This document shows, one piece after another, positions 51,432-59,388 of a stretch of 64,000 nt of DNA. The first letter of the stretch is position 1. Every line of letters starts with the position of its first letter. The notes below the pieces were generated by a model. The model saw nothing but the letters and a program-made list of their open reading frames with translations, did not search any database and was not told the DNA's origin. Made by a program: the position numbers and the translations under genes. This stretch comes from JBFWPF01 sp050250135 (GTDB taxonomy: Bacteria; Chlamydiota; Chlamydiia; Chlamydiales; JAFEGQ01), in the NCBI GenBank assembly GCA_050250135.1, contig JBFWPF010000006.1:9565-73564 (forward strand). The letters are read 5' to 3'.

Positions 51432-51677
51432 ATGACTGCACAAAACGTTGTCCGCTTCCGAACGATCTCCCGCAAAAAAGGGGAGATGACCGCTAACTTC
51501 CGGGTCAAGGGGGGGCGAAACGGGGCTGAGTTTACCGCCTCAATCTCCGTTGACATCGACGCGGCTAATGTCGACCCCGCTGACTCCTTGGAGAAGATTA
51601 TCCAGGAGTGTGCCCAAATCGGCCTGCGCGAATTCAAGCGGTGCGAATTTGAGTTTGAGGGGTTGACAAGCATCTGA
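51432..51677 (+). CDS. Small conserved-looking protein of unknown function
   Basis: 81 residues starting MTAQNVVRFRTISRKKGEM. It has a basic first third, then TASISVDIDAANVDPADSLEKIIQECAQIGLREFKRCEFEFEGL, suggesting one sheet and a long helix. It follows the transporter after 34 bp with no obvious promoter between. The stop is directly followed by a family A element. No family recognised. Confidence 0.65.
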   Translation: MTAQNVVRFRTISRKKGEMTANFRVKGGRNGAEFTASISVDIDAANVDPADSLEKIIQECAQIGLREFKRCEFEFEGLTSI

Positions 51678-51834
51678 CCCCTGATTGCCACCTATCGTCC
51701 TGAGGGGGCGGCAGAGGGTAGTCAGATGAGGCAAATCGCGACGAGGCCGGGTTTGTAAACCCGGGTGAGGAAGGATGTCCGTTAGATGACTGCCCACTGT
51801 CGATGCCCTCAGGACGATAGGTGGCAATCAGGGG
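51678..51834 (+). repeat. Family A palindromic element, copy 3 (157 bp)
   Basis: The best preserved copy. The 29-base ends are exact inverted repeats, beginning CCCCTGATTGCCACC and ending GGTGGCAATCAGGGG, and the centre is a perfect CCGGGTTT-GT-AAACCCGG hairpin (around 51750). It starts at the first base after the preceding stop codon and ends 6 bp before tRNA-Pro. Confidence 0.9.
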
Positions 51835-51840
51835 TCTTAC

Positions 51841-51915
51841 CTGGGTGTGGCGCAGCTTGGCTAGCGCGCTTGCATGGGGTGCAAGAGGTCGGAGGTTCGA
51901 ATCCTCTCACCCAGA
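51841..51915 (+). tRNA. tRNA-Pro (anticodon GGG)
   Basis: A 75-nt cloverleaf. The acceptor CTGGGTG pairs with CACCCAG, with the C1-G72 pair usual for proline; the anticodon loop ATGGGGT carries GGG, and the T arm is AGGTTCGAATCCT. Confidence 0.95.
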
Positions 51916-51943
51916 TTTCCTTTCCCTGTTATAACGAGTAGGC

Positions 51944-52579
51944 ATGGATCTCTTCGAGCTCACCGACTTTGCCCATACCGAGCTCTTTGCCGACATCGCC
52001 CACCCGTGGGAAGCGCTAGCCCGCCTCAAATCGTACCTTAAGCAGTCGAGCAGAGAGATCCGGGGCGAGGTCTCCCCCCACGCCTACCTCGTGGGCGATG
52101 GGATCGAGATTGGAGAGGGGACCGTGGTGGAGCCGGGAGCCTACATCAAAGGGCCCTGCATCATTGGGAAGGAGTGCCAGATCCGGCATGGGGCCTATAT
52201 CCGGGGCGACCTAGTAACGGGAGACCGGTGTGTGATCGGCCACGCGACCGAGGTCAAGCATGCGATCTTCCTCAATGGGGCCCAAGCGGGCCACTTTGCC
52301 TACGTGGGAGACTCAATACTCGGCAACGGGGTTAACCTAGGCGCGGGTGTTAAGCTGGCCAACTTCAAGCTGGCCGGACAGACGATTTCGGTCGGAGAGC
52401 ATAAGACCGGCCTGCGCAAACTAGGGGCTATTTTGGGCGACGGGTGCAGCCTCGGCTGCAATAGCGTCGCCAACCCCGGCACCATTCTTGGCAAGGGGAC
52501 CTGCTGCCACCCCTGCACCTCCCTCGGCGGCATCATCGGCCCCAAAAAGCTACTCGGAGTCCGCTATGTCTCCGATTAG
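51944..52579 (+). CDS. Left-handed beta-helix acyl/nucleotidyl-transferase-like protein
   Basis: 211 residues. From residue 50 the hexapeptide repeat is clear (IEIGEGTVVEPGAYIKGPCIIGKECQIRHGAYIRG and later LGNGVNLGAGVKLANFKLAG). In Chlamydia the matching gene beside ispA is annotated as a UDP-GlcNAc pyrophosphorylase-like protein; only the GlmU C-terminal type domain is here, with no nucleotidyltransferase domain, so an acyltransferase acting on sugar nucleotides is equally possible. It overlaps ispA by 14 bp. Confidence 0.8.
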   Translation: MDLFELTDFAHTELFADIAHPWEALARLKSYLKQSSREIRGEVSPHAYLVGDGIEIGEGTVVEPGAYIKGPCIIGKECQIRHGAYIRGDLVTGDRCVIGHATEVKHAIFLNGAQAGHFAYVGDSILGNGVNLGAGVKLANFKLAGQTISVGEHKTGLRKLGAILGDGCSLGCNSVANPGTILGKGTCCHPCTSLGGIIGPKKLLGVRYVSD

Positions 52580-53396
52580 CCCCTACCAGGAGCGGTTTGA
52601 GCAGGCCCTGGCACGAATTGAGCCCCTGATGGGGGAAGAGAGCCGCTTAAGAGAGGCCTGCCTCTACTCCCTCGAGGCGGGAGGCAAAAGGATCCGCCCT
52701 GCCCTCGTCTACATGGTCGCCGATGCGCTGGGAGGAAAAGGGGGTGTGGATGAGGCTGCCCTTTCCATCGAGCTCCTCCACACCGCTAGCCTGATCGCCG
52801 ACGACCTTCCCTGCATGGACGACGACGAGATGCGGCGCGGCAGGCCGACCCTCCACTGCGCCTTCGATGAGACGATTGCCTACCTCGCTAGCTACGCCCT
52901 GATCGGTGCGGGCTATGAGCTCCTCGGCATTGCGTGCGAGAGCCGCCCAGAGGTGGCCCCTTTGGCTCTCAAACAGGTGGCCGCCAGCACCGGGATCCGC
53001 GGCATTTCGGGAGGGCAGTACCTCGACCTCTACCACCCCGAGCAGGCAATGGAGGCGGTGGAGATGAAGACGGCCGCTCTTTTTGAATCATCCCTTGTGT
53101 TGGGCTGGCTCTTTGGAGGCGGCGACATCAGGTGCCTCCCCCAAGTGTCGTCTGCCGGCAAGCGGCTAGGAGTGGCCTTCCAGCTCCTCGATGACCTCCT
53201 CGACCTCGACCAGGATCGAGAAAAGGGTTCGCTTAATTTGGCCCTCGCATGGGGGGTGGAGAGGACAGCGGAGCGGTTCCATCGGGAACACGCGGCGCTT
53301 CTGAGGGAGCTGAGTGCCCTTCGAATCGACGCAGAGCCCCTCCTCAATCTGTTGGCAACCTTTGCCGAGGAGGTCGATGCTTTTTCCCTCCTATAA
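52566..53396 (+). CDS. ispA: Polyprenyl (geranyl/farnesyl) diphosphate synthase
   Basis: Condenses isopentenyl diphosphate with allylic diphosphates for isoprenoids such as quinone side chains and the lipid carrier. The 276 residues carry both aspartate motifs: DDLPCMDDDEMRRGRP (first) and FQLLDDLLDLDQD (second), plus GGKRIRPAL near the N-terminus. The ATG lies inside the end of the beta-helix gene, so I reject a longer frame upstream. Confidence 0.94.
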   Translation: MSPISPYQERFEQALARIEPLMGEESRLREACLYSLEAGGKRIRPALVYMVADALGGKGGVDEAALSIELLHTASLIADDLPCMDDDEMRRGRPTLHCAFDETIAYLASYALIGAGYELLGIACESRPEVAPLALKQVAASTGIRGISGGQYLDLYHPEQAMEAVEMKTAALFESSLVLGWLFGGGDIRCLPQVSSAGKRLGVAFQLLDDLLDLDQDREKGSLNLALAWGVERTAERFHREHAALLRELSALRIDAEPLLNLLATFAEEVDAFSLL

Positions 53397-53907
53397 GGTG
53401 CTCATCCTCGACCGAGCCGATGCCTCTCTTCTTCAGCGATCGGTCGCTTCTGTTGCGTCACAAACACTGGATAACGTTACCTGGACCGTCGCCGAGGGGG
53501 CTGCGGAGGGGATTGCGGAGCTCGACCCAGCAGAGGAAGATGTGGTGGTCTTCCTAGAGGGGACCGACTGGCTTTTCAATGAGCGAACCCTCCATCAGCT
53601 GCACGAGGCCTACCTGCGATACGATCTTCTTTTTACCTCAAGCTTCTACCTCCACCACCCCACGGGTCGGGTGGGAGGCGCTCCCGAACCCCACCCCCGG
53701 CTGGTCCTCAAGGGCGATTATAGAAAACTGGGCTGGTGGTGCCCAGGTCTGAAGAGCTGCAAGGGAAAGCTGCTCCACGGGATTGAGCTCGATGAGCCCT
53801 CTCTAAGCTATACCCTGCTCGAGCGGGCCGGCCCCCATGTCCACTTTTTCCAACACGTCCAAGTCGTCCAGGGAACAGAGGACGAGCGCCCCTGGCCCCG
53901 CCGCTAA
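53377..53907 (+). CDS. Degenerate glycosyltransferase-2-like protein
   Basis: 176 residues from an ATG preceded by GAGGAGG and overlapping ispA. It follows the family-2 layout: YKVLILDRADASLLQRSVASVASQTLDNVTWTV at the N-terminus and VVVFLEGTDWLFNERTLHQLHEAYLRYDLL in the middle, aligning with VVVILDGDDWLYNERVLEHVKRVYIEQDVL of the next gene. The metal-binding DxD is lost (EGTD instead of DGDD), so it is probably not an active transferase. A duplicate partner of the next gene, with which it overlaps by one base (TAATG). Confidence 0.72.
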   Translation: MLFPSYKVLILDRADASLLQRSVASVASQTLDNVTWTVAEGAAEGIAELDPAEEDVVVFLEGTDWLFNERTLHQLHEAYLRYDLLFTSSFYLHHPTGRVGGAPEPHPRLVLKGDYRKLGWWCPGLKSCKGKLLHGIELDEPSLSYTLLERAGPHVHFFQHVQVVQGTEDERPWPRR

Positions 53908-54650
53908 TGGTCCGCTTCAAGGTCGTCACCACCAGCTACAACTGCGCTGACTACATCGGCCGCTGCCTCCAGTCGCTGGAGGATCAGACCTACAAGAACT
54001 ACACCGCTTGTGTCATCGACGATGCCTCCACCGATCCGCGGCAACGCCCTATTATCGAGCGCTACTGCGAGCGAAACGGGTGGAGAGCCATCTTCAACCC
54101 AGTCAACAGGCAAGGGATGGCCACTATGATTCAGGCGATCGAGGCGCTCGAATGCGAGGACGAGGATGTAGTGGTTATTCTCGATGGGGATGACTGGCTT
54201 TACAACGAGAGGGTCCTAGAACATGTAAAGCGGGTTTACATTGAGCAGGATGTTCTTCTCACGTGGGGTGAACTGATCCGGGCAAGCAATGGGACCCTTG
54301 GGGTCCCCATCCCGATCCCGCGCCGCTGGGTCCGAAAGGGGCTCTACCGGCAGCAGCCCTATTGGCTCCTCAGCCACCTTAGGACCTTTAAGTACCTGTT
54401 GTGGCGCCATATTCGGGATGAGGACTTGCGCGATGCCTCGGGCCACTACCTCAATCGGGCAAGCGACCTGGCGACGATGTACCCGATGGCTGAGATGGCA
54501 GGTGATCGGGTCGCTCACATCGAGGAGGTTCTCTACGTCTACAACGACCTCAATCCCCTTAACGACTTTAAGCTCGGCCGCCCCCTTCAGGAGGATCAGG
54601 GAGCCTATATCCGCTCGCTTCCCCGCTACAAACGGCTTAAGCGGCTGTAG
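53907..54650 (+). CDS. Family 2 glycosyltransferase
   Basis: 247 residues; GT-A fold transferring a sugar from a nucleotide donor. VVTTSYNCADYIGRCLQSLEDQTYKNYTACVIDDASTD and VILDGDDWLYNE (with the DxD) are intact. The acceptor region (WGELIRASNGTLG...) is short. No membrane helix. The substrate is unknown; envelope sugar or glycolipid assembly is likely. Copy 5 of the 17-bp palindrome lies inside this gene. It ends convergently with recA with a 14-bp overlap. Confidence 0.88.
   Translation: MVRFKVVTTSYNCADYIGRCLQSLEDQTYKNYTACVIDDASTDPRQRPIIERYCERNGWRAIFNPVNRQGMATMIQAIEALECEDEDVVVILDGDDWLYNERVLEHVKRVYIEQDVLLTWGELIRASNGTLGVPIPIPRRWVRKGLYRQQPYWLLSHLRTFKYLLWRHIRDEDLRDASGHYLNRASDLATMYPMAEMAGDRVAHIEEVLYVYNDLNPLNDFKLGRPLQEDQGAYIRSLPRYKRLKRL
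54224..54240. repeat. 17-bp palindrome, copy 5 (TGTAAAGCGGGTTTACA)
   Basis: One mismatch to the consensus; inside the glycosyltransferase gene, coding VKRVY. Confidence 0.65.
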
Positions 54651-55659
54651 CTGGAGCGGGTTTAGCTAGGGGTGACTTCTCAATCACCTTCGCTTGAAGT
54701 TCATCGAGAAGCTCGGGATTAGCCCTAAGCTCGTCGCGCATCGCTTCGCGCCCCTGGAACCGCTTCTCCCCAAAGGTGAACCAGGCCCCCTTCTTCTCCA
54801 CAACGCCATACTCCACCCCAAGATCGATCAGCGCACCCGACTTGGAGATCCCTTCATTGAACAGGATGTCAAACTCGGCTAGTCGGAATGGAGGGGCAAG
54901 CTTGTTCTTGACGACTTTGACTTTGACCCGGTTCCCCACCTCGTTGGTATCGTTTCCTTTAATCCCGCCGATACGGCGGATATCAAGTCGGATCGAGGCA
55001 TAGAACTTAAGCGCGCGACCCCCTGTTGTGGTCTCTGGGCTGCCAAACATCACCCCAATCTTCTCACGGATCTGGTTGATGAAGATAGCGCAGGTTTGGG
55101 AGCGGGCAAGGGTCGAGGTAAGCTTCCGAAGGGCCTGCGACATCAGGCGGGCGTGGAGGCCGACAAAGGAATCCCCCATCTCCCCCTCAAGCTCGCTTTT
55201 GGGCACCAGGGCAGCGACCGAGTCGATCACGACGACGTCGACGGCGCCCGAGCGGGCGAGCACCTCGGCGATCGAGAGGGCCTCCTCACCGCTGTCGGGC
55301 TGGGAGATCATGAGCTCATCGACGTTGACGCCGAGTTTGACCGCGTAGCCGGGGTCGAGGGCGTGCTCGGCGTCGATGTAGGCGGCAAGGCCACCCCGCT
55401 TTTGGGCCTCGGCAACGGCGTGAAGGGCGAGGGTCGATTTACCCGACGATTCGGGGCCGTAAATCTCCACCACACGGCCGCGGGGGAGCCCCCCTATTCC
55501 GAGGGCGACATCGAGGGTGATCGCGCCGGTTGGGATCACGCTGATCTCGCGCGAGGCGGCCTGCTTGCCGAGCGACATGATCGCCCCATCTCCAAACTGC
55601 TTCTGGATATGGGAGACAGCAAGTTCTAGCGCTTTTTTCTTTCCCGAATCGGCCGACAT
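54637..55659 (-). CDS. recA: RecA recombinase
   Basis: ATP-dependent strand exchange and RecA/LexA-type signalling. The 340 residues have Walker A GPESSGKST at 68-76, VVVIDSVAALVPK (Walker B), the L1/L2 region with GSPETTTGGRALKFYASIRLDIRR, and a short Ala/Pro-rich end. No SOS-type box is apparent upstream, as expected if LexA is absent. Confidence 0.97.
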   Translation of the reverse strand: MSADSGKKKALELAVSHIQKQFGDGAIMSLGKQAASREISVIPTGAITLDVALGIGGLPRGRVVEIYGPESSGKSTLALHAVAEAQKRGGLAAYIDAEHALDPGYAVKLGVNVDELMISQPDSGEEALSIAEVLARSGAVDVVVIDSVAALVPKSELEGEMGDSFVGLHARLMSQALRKLTSTLARSQTCAIFINQIREKIGVMFGSPETTTGGRALKFYASIRLDIRRIGGIKGNDTNEVGNRVKVKVVKNKLAPPFRLAEFDILFNEGISKSGALIDLGVEYGVVEKKGAWFTFGEKRFQGREAMRDELRANPELLDELQAKVIEKSPLAKPAPATAA

Positions 55660-55703
55660 ATTTCACCCTGGGTTCTGTTTTCCCCAGCATAGAGGAGGCG
55701 GAA

Positions 55704-56948
55704 CTAACTTTCTACCGGAATCCCTTCGGCGTAGTTCACCTTGCGCAGGTAGTTCCCCTCCCCATCGTAGAGGGTGGCCATTCCCCGCCCATTCATGACC
55801 CGGGAGATGGCTGAGGGCGTCCCTTTTGGAAAGTACTCCCCTTTGAGGAGGCGCCCCTCGACATACTCCTCGATGAGCATGAGGTTCCCATCCTCGTACC
55901 AGGCCATGGCAACGCCGTTGACGCGGCTATTGCTGATCTCCCGCTTACTCTCCATATGGCCACTGGGGTACCAGGTCTTGGCAATGCCAACGATCTGCCC
56001 CTCCCTCCAGGTGAGGGCGAGCTTGGGTTTGCCTGTCTCGGGGTAGAACTCGACCTCCTCCCCATTCTTGATGCCGTGGGAGAGGTGGTAGGCGCGGAGA
56101 AGGCGCCCTTTGGCATCCTCGATCTCAACCCGCCCCTCTTGATAACCCCCACGGATCTCCTCGCGCTGAAGCAGCCCCCCCGCCTTTGCCACACCCCGGA
56201 TCCCCTCCCCCTCCTTTACGCTAGCGATTAGCCGCCCCTCGCGGTTGTAGTACTCTCCCAGCATGAGCCTCCCCTCCTCATACTCCTCGTAGCTGGCCAA
56301 CCGGTCCTTGGTGTAGTACTGGAGCGCCTTGCCGGTGGGGAGATCCCCCTCCCACTCGCCGTAGGCTAAAAGGTCACCCGATTCCCCATACTCGCGGGAG
56401 GTACCGGTCCGTTTCCCTCCGTAAAAGGGGATCTCCTTCCAGACCTTCCCGCTGGGGTAGTAGTAGGTGGAGAGGCCGTGGAGCTCCCCCTTCCAGTAGG
56501 GGATCTCAGCGAGGAGGTTGCCCCCCTCGTCCCAGGCGCGGCTCACCCCGTCGAAGAGGTAACTGGCGACCGACTGGTCATCGATATCAGCAGAGCCGCC
56601 AACCACGACGGCAACGAGTTTTAGTTGCCCGTTAGTGTGCCACTCCTTGTAGCTCCCAAAAGCCCTCCCATCGACCACCTCGAGCGCCTGGCGGGGCTGC
56701 CCGTTGGGGTGGTAGCCGGTGATCCGGGAGCGGACATGCCCCTCCCCATCCCGGCCGTAGACCCGAAGTACCTTCTGGTAGGGCCCCCCCGCCTCAAAGT
56801 TGACCCGGGCATAGCGGGAGAGGCGCTCCTTCGATTGGACCGTCTGGCTCATCCCATTCTGATCGATGATGCTCACCGAGGTGAGCTGCTGCTCAGGGGG
56901 GAGCCGCGTACAGGCAAAGCAGAGGAGAAGGAGCAGGCAGACTCTCAT
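55704..56948 (-). CDS. Exported MORN-repeat/YwqK-like protein
   Basis: 414 residues with a short signal (VCLLLLLCFAC; possible but weak lipobox at Cys13). About ten repeats of the MORN type follow (KEWHTNGQLKL, YYYPSGKVWKEIPFYGGKRTGTSREYGESGDLL, TWYPSGHMESKREIS, AWYEDGNLMLIEEYVEGRLL). MORN repeats bind lipids or other proteins. The same kind of gene lies near recA in Chlamydia. It overlaps the next upstream gene by 4 bp and so belongs to that operon. Confidence 0.85.
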   Translation of the reverse strand: MRVCLLLLLCFACTRLPPEQQLTSVSIIDQNGMSQTVQSKERLSRYARVNFEAGGPYQKVLRVYGRDGEGHVRSRITGYHPNGQPRQALEVVDGRAFGSYKEWHTNGQLKLVAVVVGGSADIDDQSVASYLFDGVSRAWDEGGNLLAEIPYWKGELHGLSTYYYPSGKVWKEIPFYGGKRTGTSREYGESGDLLAYGEWEGDLPTGKALQYYTKDRLASYEEYEEGRLMLGEYYNREGRLIASVKEGEGIRGVAKAGGLLQREEIRGGYQEGRVEIEDAKGRLLRAYHLSHGIKNGEEVEFYPETGKPKLALTWREGQIVGIAKTWYPSGHMESKREISNSRVNGVAMAWYEDGNLMLIEEYVEGRLLKGEYFPKGTPSAISRVMNGRGMATLYDGEGNYLRKVNYAEGIPVES

Positions 56949-57544
56949 GGTGAAAACTCCCGTTTGAGAAATTTGAGATCGAGGGTGAAAAGCTCATCGC
57001 CAGCGGCCAGGTTTTTCCGCTGGAGCTTGAAGTCGGTGATCAGGGTTTGGGGGCGGGGGGTCTCCGAGGGGCCCTCGAGTAGAGCGAGGAGGGTTCGGAG
57101 GTCCTCCGTGTCGATCTCGATGGGGCGGGCGGTCGACTCGACCACCTCCTCCATCGTCCCCTCCTGATGGCGGGCGCTTTCGATAAACAAAAGGCGGCTC
57201 TCCTTGCTCTGGAGGTGGGCGAGGCGCCGCTTCCCCTCCCGGCTCGGGAGCCCCCAGCTCTCAATCTGCTCGAGGGCCGCAAGCTCGGGCTTTAGCGGGA
57301 GGTAGGTCTCGAGCTCCTTATCGACCCAAAAGTGATCGGCCCCCCGATGGGCCTCCCGCACCCTCCGGTTGGGGGCGAGGCGGGCCTCTCTAAGGGTGAT
57401 CTTTTGCCCCAGGTCCCACAGCTCCCGCTCGATCCGCTCCATTCTCCCGATCCGGTCGTAGGTAAACCACCCCGCCACAAGGAGAGGAAGGAGGCCAGCG
57501 AGGAGGAGGTAGATCCGGAGTCTGGCAATAGGAATGCCCTTCAT
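56945..57544 (-). CDS. Inner-membrane protein, GspM/PilO-like
   Basis: 199 residues from the ATG in the ATGA overlap with the previous gene (57541-57544). A membrane helix near the start (LRIYLLLAGLLPLLVAGWFTYDRI) is followed by a helical stalk (RIGRMERIERELWDLGQKITLREARL) and a soluble C-terminal domain (LRTLLALLEGP, then LELF-type strands LITDFKLQRKNLAAGDELFTLDLKFLKREF). This layout matches PilO/GspM, which dimerise below PilN/GspL. Confidence 0.7.
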   Translation of the reverse strand: MKGIPIARLRIYLLLAGLLPLLVAGWFTYDRIGRMERIERELWDLGQKITLREARLAPNRRVREAHRGADHFWVDKELETYLPLKPELAALEQIESWGLPSREGKRRLAHLQSKESRLLFIESARHQEGTMEEVVESTARPIEIDTEDLRTLLALLEGPSETPRPQTLITDFKLQRKNLAAGDELFTLDLKFLKREFSP

Positions 57545-59052
57545 TTCGTCCTCCCGGGGTAGCGGGTCCTGTCCTTGAGGAGAAAGCTCGCCTGAACCCG
57601 ATCTCCCTTCGCTGCCCACTGGATCTCTCGGCTCCCATCGATCATCGGATTCGGAGCCCTTAGGGCATCGTGGAGCTCTCGCGCCTGCGTCGGGCTCCCC
57701 GTCCTTAGCTGCAGCTCGACCTTCGCCTGGTAGGGCTCCCCCGGATTGCGGTGGTCGGGCCTCTTGGCCAGCGAGTAGTGGAAACTATCGACCGCTACCC
57801 CCTCCATCTGGGGATGGCTCTCCAGCCACCCCATCACCTCGCTCACCCCCGGCAAATCGGGCTTCAAGGGGTACCCCTCTACCTCCTTTGCCAGCTGCCG
57901 GTAACGGGCCTGCACCCCCTGCAAAAGCAATTCAATATTTTCCTTACCTGGCGCGAGCGATCCGTAGAGGGCGTGGAGGGAGCGTTCCCGCTTCCGGACG
58001 ATCCCCTCACCCCCTCCTAGTATAAGGAGGGCAGCCAGCAGCGCCATCGCCGCATAGAGGGCGATCCGCTTTTTAGCCCGCCGCCAGGGCCTGGGGTAGG
58101 CGAAGGGGCCCTGACGAAAATCGATGGGCCGCCCCTCCTCCTTCCCTTTTGGCAGGTGGTCGAGCAGAAGGCCAAGGGGAACTGCGTAGCGGCCGGTGCG
58201 GAGCTCGTGGTCGCAGAGGGGGGTGCGCTGGGGGAGATGGGCGATCGGCTGCTCGAGGGCCTCTCCCAAGAAAACATCGAGGTTGCGGAAGGTATCAAAC
58301 TCCCCCGTCACAAAGATCTGACCGATCGGCTCCCGCCCCTGGTGGGTGATCGAGTAAAAGGTCTTTGCCGCCTCGGCGCGGAAGGCCTCAGCCCTTCCCA
58401 TTGGCTCAAAGGGGGCCCCTTTGGGGAGCCCCTCCCGGAGATAGGAGGCGCCCCGGGAGAGGATTCGGGAACGGGCCACCACCCCCCGCCGGACCACCAA
58501 GCAAGCGGTCGTATCTGCTCCAAGATGGAGGACCCCGACCGGCTCATCCGTGGGGACCAGGTGGGCCAGGAGTCGCGCTAGCGCTACCGGGGCGCACGAG
58601 ATCCGCTCGGGCTCGATCCCCGCCCCCTTCATCACCTCTAGGTGGTGGGCGATCCGCTCCTTCAGTACCGCCAGAACGGCCAGCCGGACCCCCTCTCCAC
58701 TCCGCTCCAACACCTCGTGGTCGATCACCCCCTCTTCAAGCTTAAACGGGAGGAGGGGCTCCACCTGAAAATCGCGGACCGCCTGGATCTCCCTCTCTTT
58801 GGAGACCGGGATATCGAGTTGGCGGACGAGGAGGTCGGCCGGCGGGAGCGAAGTGATCACAAGCGCACTCCCCACCTCCCCGATCGCCTCAAAGCAGGCC
58901 TCCCGGAGGGGGGCCTCACCGCTCTTTCCAATCGGAATCTCGGAGAAGCGGTCGACCCGCCACCTCCCCTTTTCGAGCTTGAGGACCAGGGCACGGACCA
59001 CGCCGCCTCCTACCTCCAGCCCGACCATCTTATCTATCTGGCTATCCACCAA
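57541..59052 (-). CDS. GspL-like (PilM-PilN fusion) inner-membrane platform protein
   Basis: 503 residues. The cytoplasmic part (about 1-340) has the actin-like PilM/GspL pattern: GLEVGGGVVRALVLKLEKGRW, ALVITSLPPADLLVRQLDIP, VGVLHLGADTTACLVVRRG and FVTGEFDTFRNLDVFLGEAL. A membrane helix (about 345-365, KKRIALYAAMALLAALLILGG) and a periplasmic PilN-like domain follow. It is first in an operon with the PilO/GspM-like and MORN genes. It is likely part of a type II secretion or pilus-related machine whose other parts are elsewhere. Confidence 0.75.
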   Translation of the reverse strand: MVDSQIDKMVGLEVGGGVVRALVLKLEKGRWRVDRFSEIPIGKSGEAPLREACFEAIGEVGSALVITSLPPADLLVRQLDIPVSKEREIQAVRDFQVEPLLPFKLEEGVIDHEVLERSGEGVRLAVLAVLKERIAHHLEVMKGAGIEPERISCAPVALARLLAHLVPTDEPVGVLHLGADTTACLVVRRGVVARSRILSRGASYLREGLPKGAPFEPMGRAEAFRAEAAKTFYSITHQGREPIGQIFVTGEFDTFRNLDVFLGEALEQPIAHLPQRTPLCDHELRTGRYAVPLGLLLDHLPKGKEEGRPIDFRQGPFAYPRPWRRAKKRIALYAAMALLAALLILGGGEGIVRKRERSLHALYGSLAPGKENIELLLQGVQARYRQLAKEVEGYPLKPDLPGVSEVMGWLESHPQMEGVAVDSFHYSLAKRPDHRNPGEPYQAKVELQLRTGSPTQARELHDALRAPNPMIDGSREIQWAAKGDRVQASFLLKDRTRYPGRTK

Positions 59053-59136
59053 TACCCTAAATCCATTGAATGTGCAGCCGAGTTTACATGATTTCCCTGA
59101 AACCCTACAATGGTAATCAGACCACAGGAGATTCCC

Positions 59137-59388
59137 GTGATCCGGAAAATCATTAGCATCGTCTTTTTTGTTTACATCCTGATGATCATCATCCGGGTGG
59201 TCCTCTCCTGGTTTCCCAAAACGGAGGGGAGCGCCTTTGCCCGGATCCTGGGCGTCGCTACCGACCCCTACCTCAACCTCTTCCGCAGCTTTATCCCTAC
59301 TGTTGGGGGGATCGACTTTAGCCCCGCTGTGGCCCTCCTTGTCCTCCTCTTTGCCCGATGGCTCATCCTCCGCCTCCTCTCCGTTTAG
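59137..59388 (+). CDS. YggT-family membrane protein
   Basis: 83 residues from GTG 59137, which has AGGAG six bases before it; an ATG at 59110 would add nine residues but has no binding site. Two hydrophobic helices (IISIVFFVYILMIIIRVVLSWF and PAVALLVLLFARWLILRLL) surround TDPYLNLFRSFIPTVGGIDFSP, the YggT signature. Family members act in shape, division or osmotic tolerance. It overlaps dus by 31 bp. Confidence 0.85.
   Translation: MIRKIISIVFFVYILMIIIRVVLSWFPKTEGSAFARILGVATDPYLNLFRSFIPTVGGIDFSPAVALLVLLFARWLILRLLSV

Noticed and set aside
53314..53376. Upstream extension of the glycosyltransferase-like gene into ispA
   Set aside because: The extra residues are the out-of-frame reading of ispA; GAGGAGG directly precedes the ATG at 53377.
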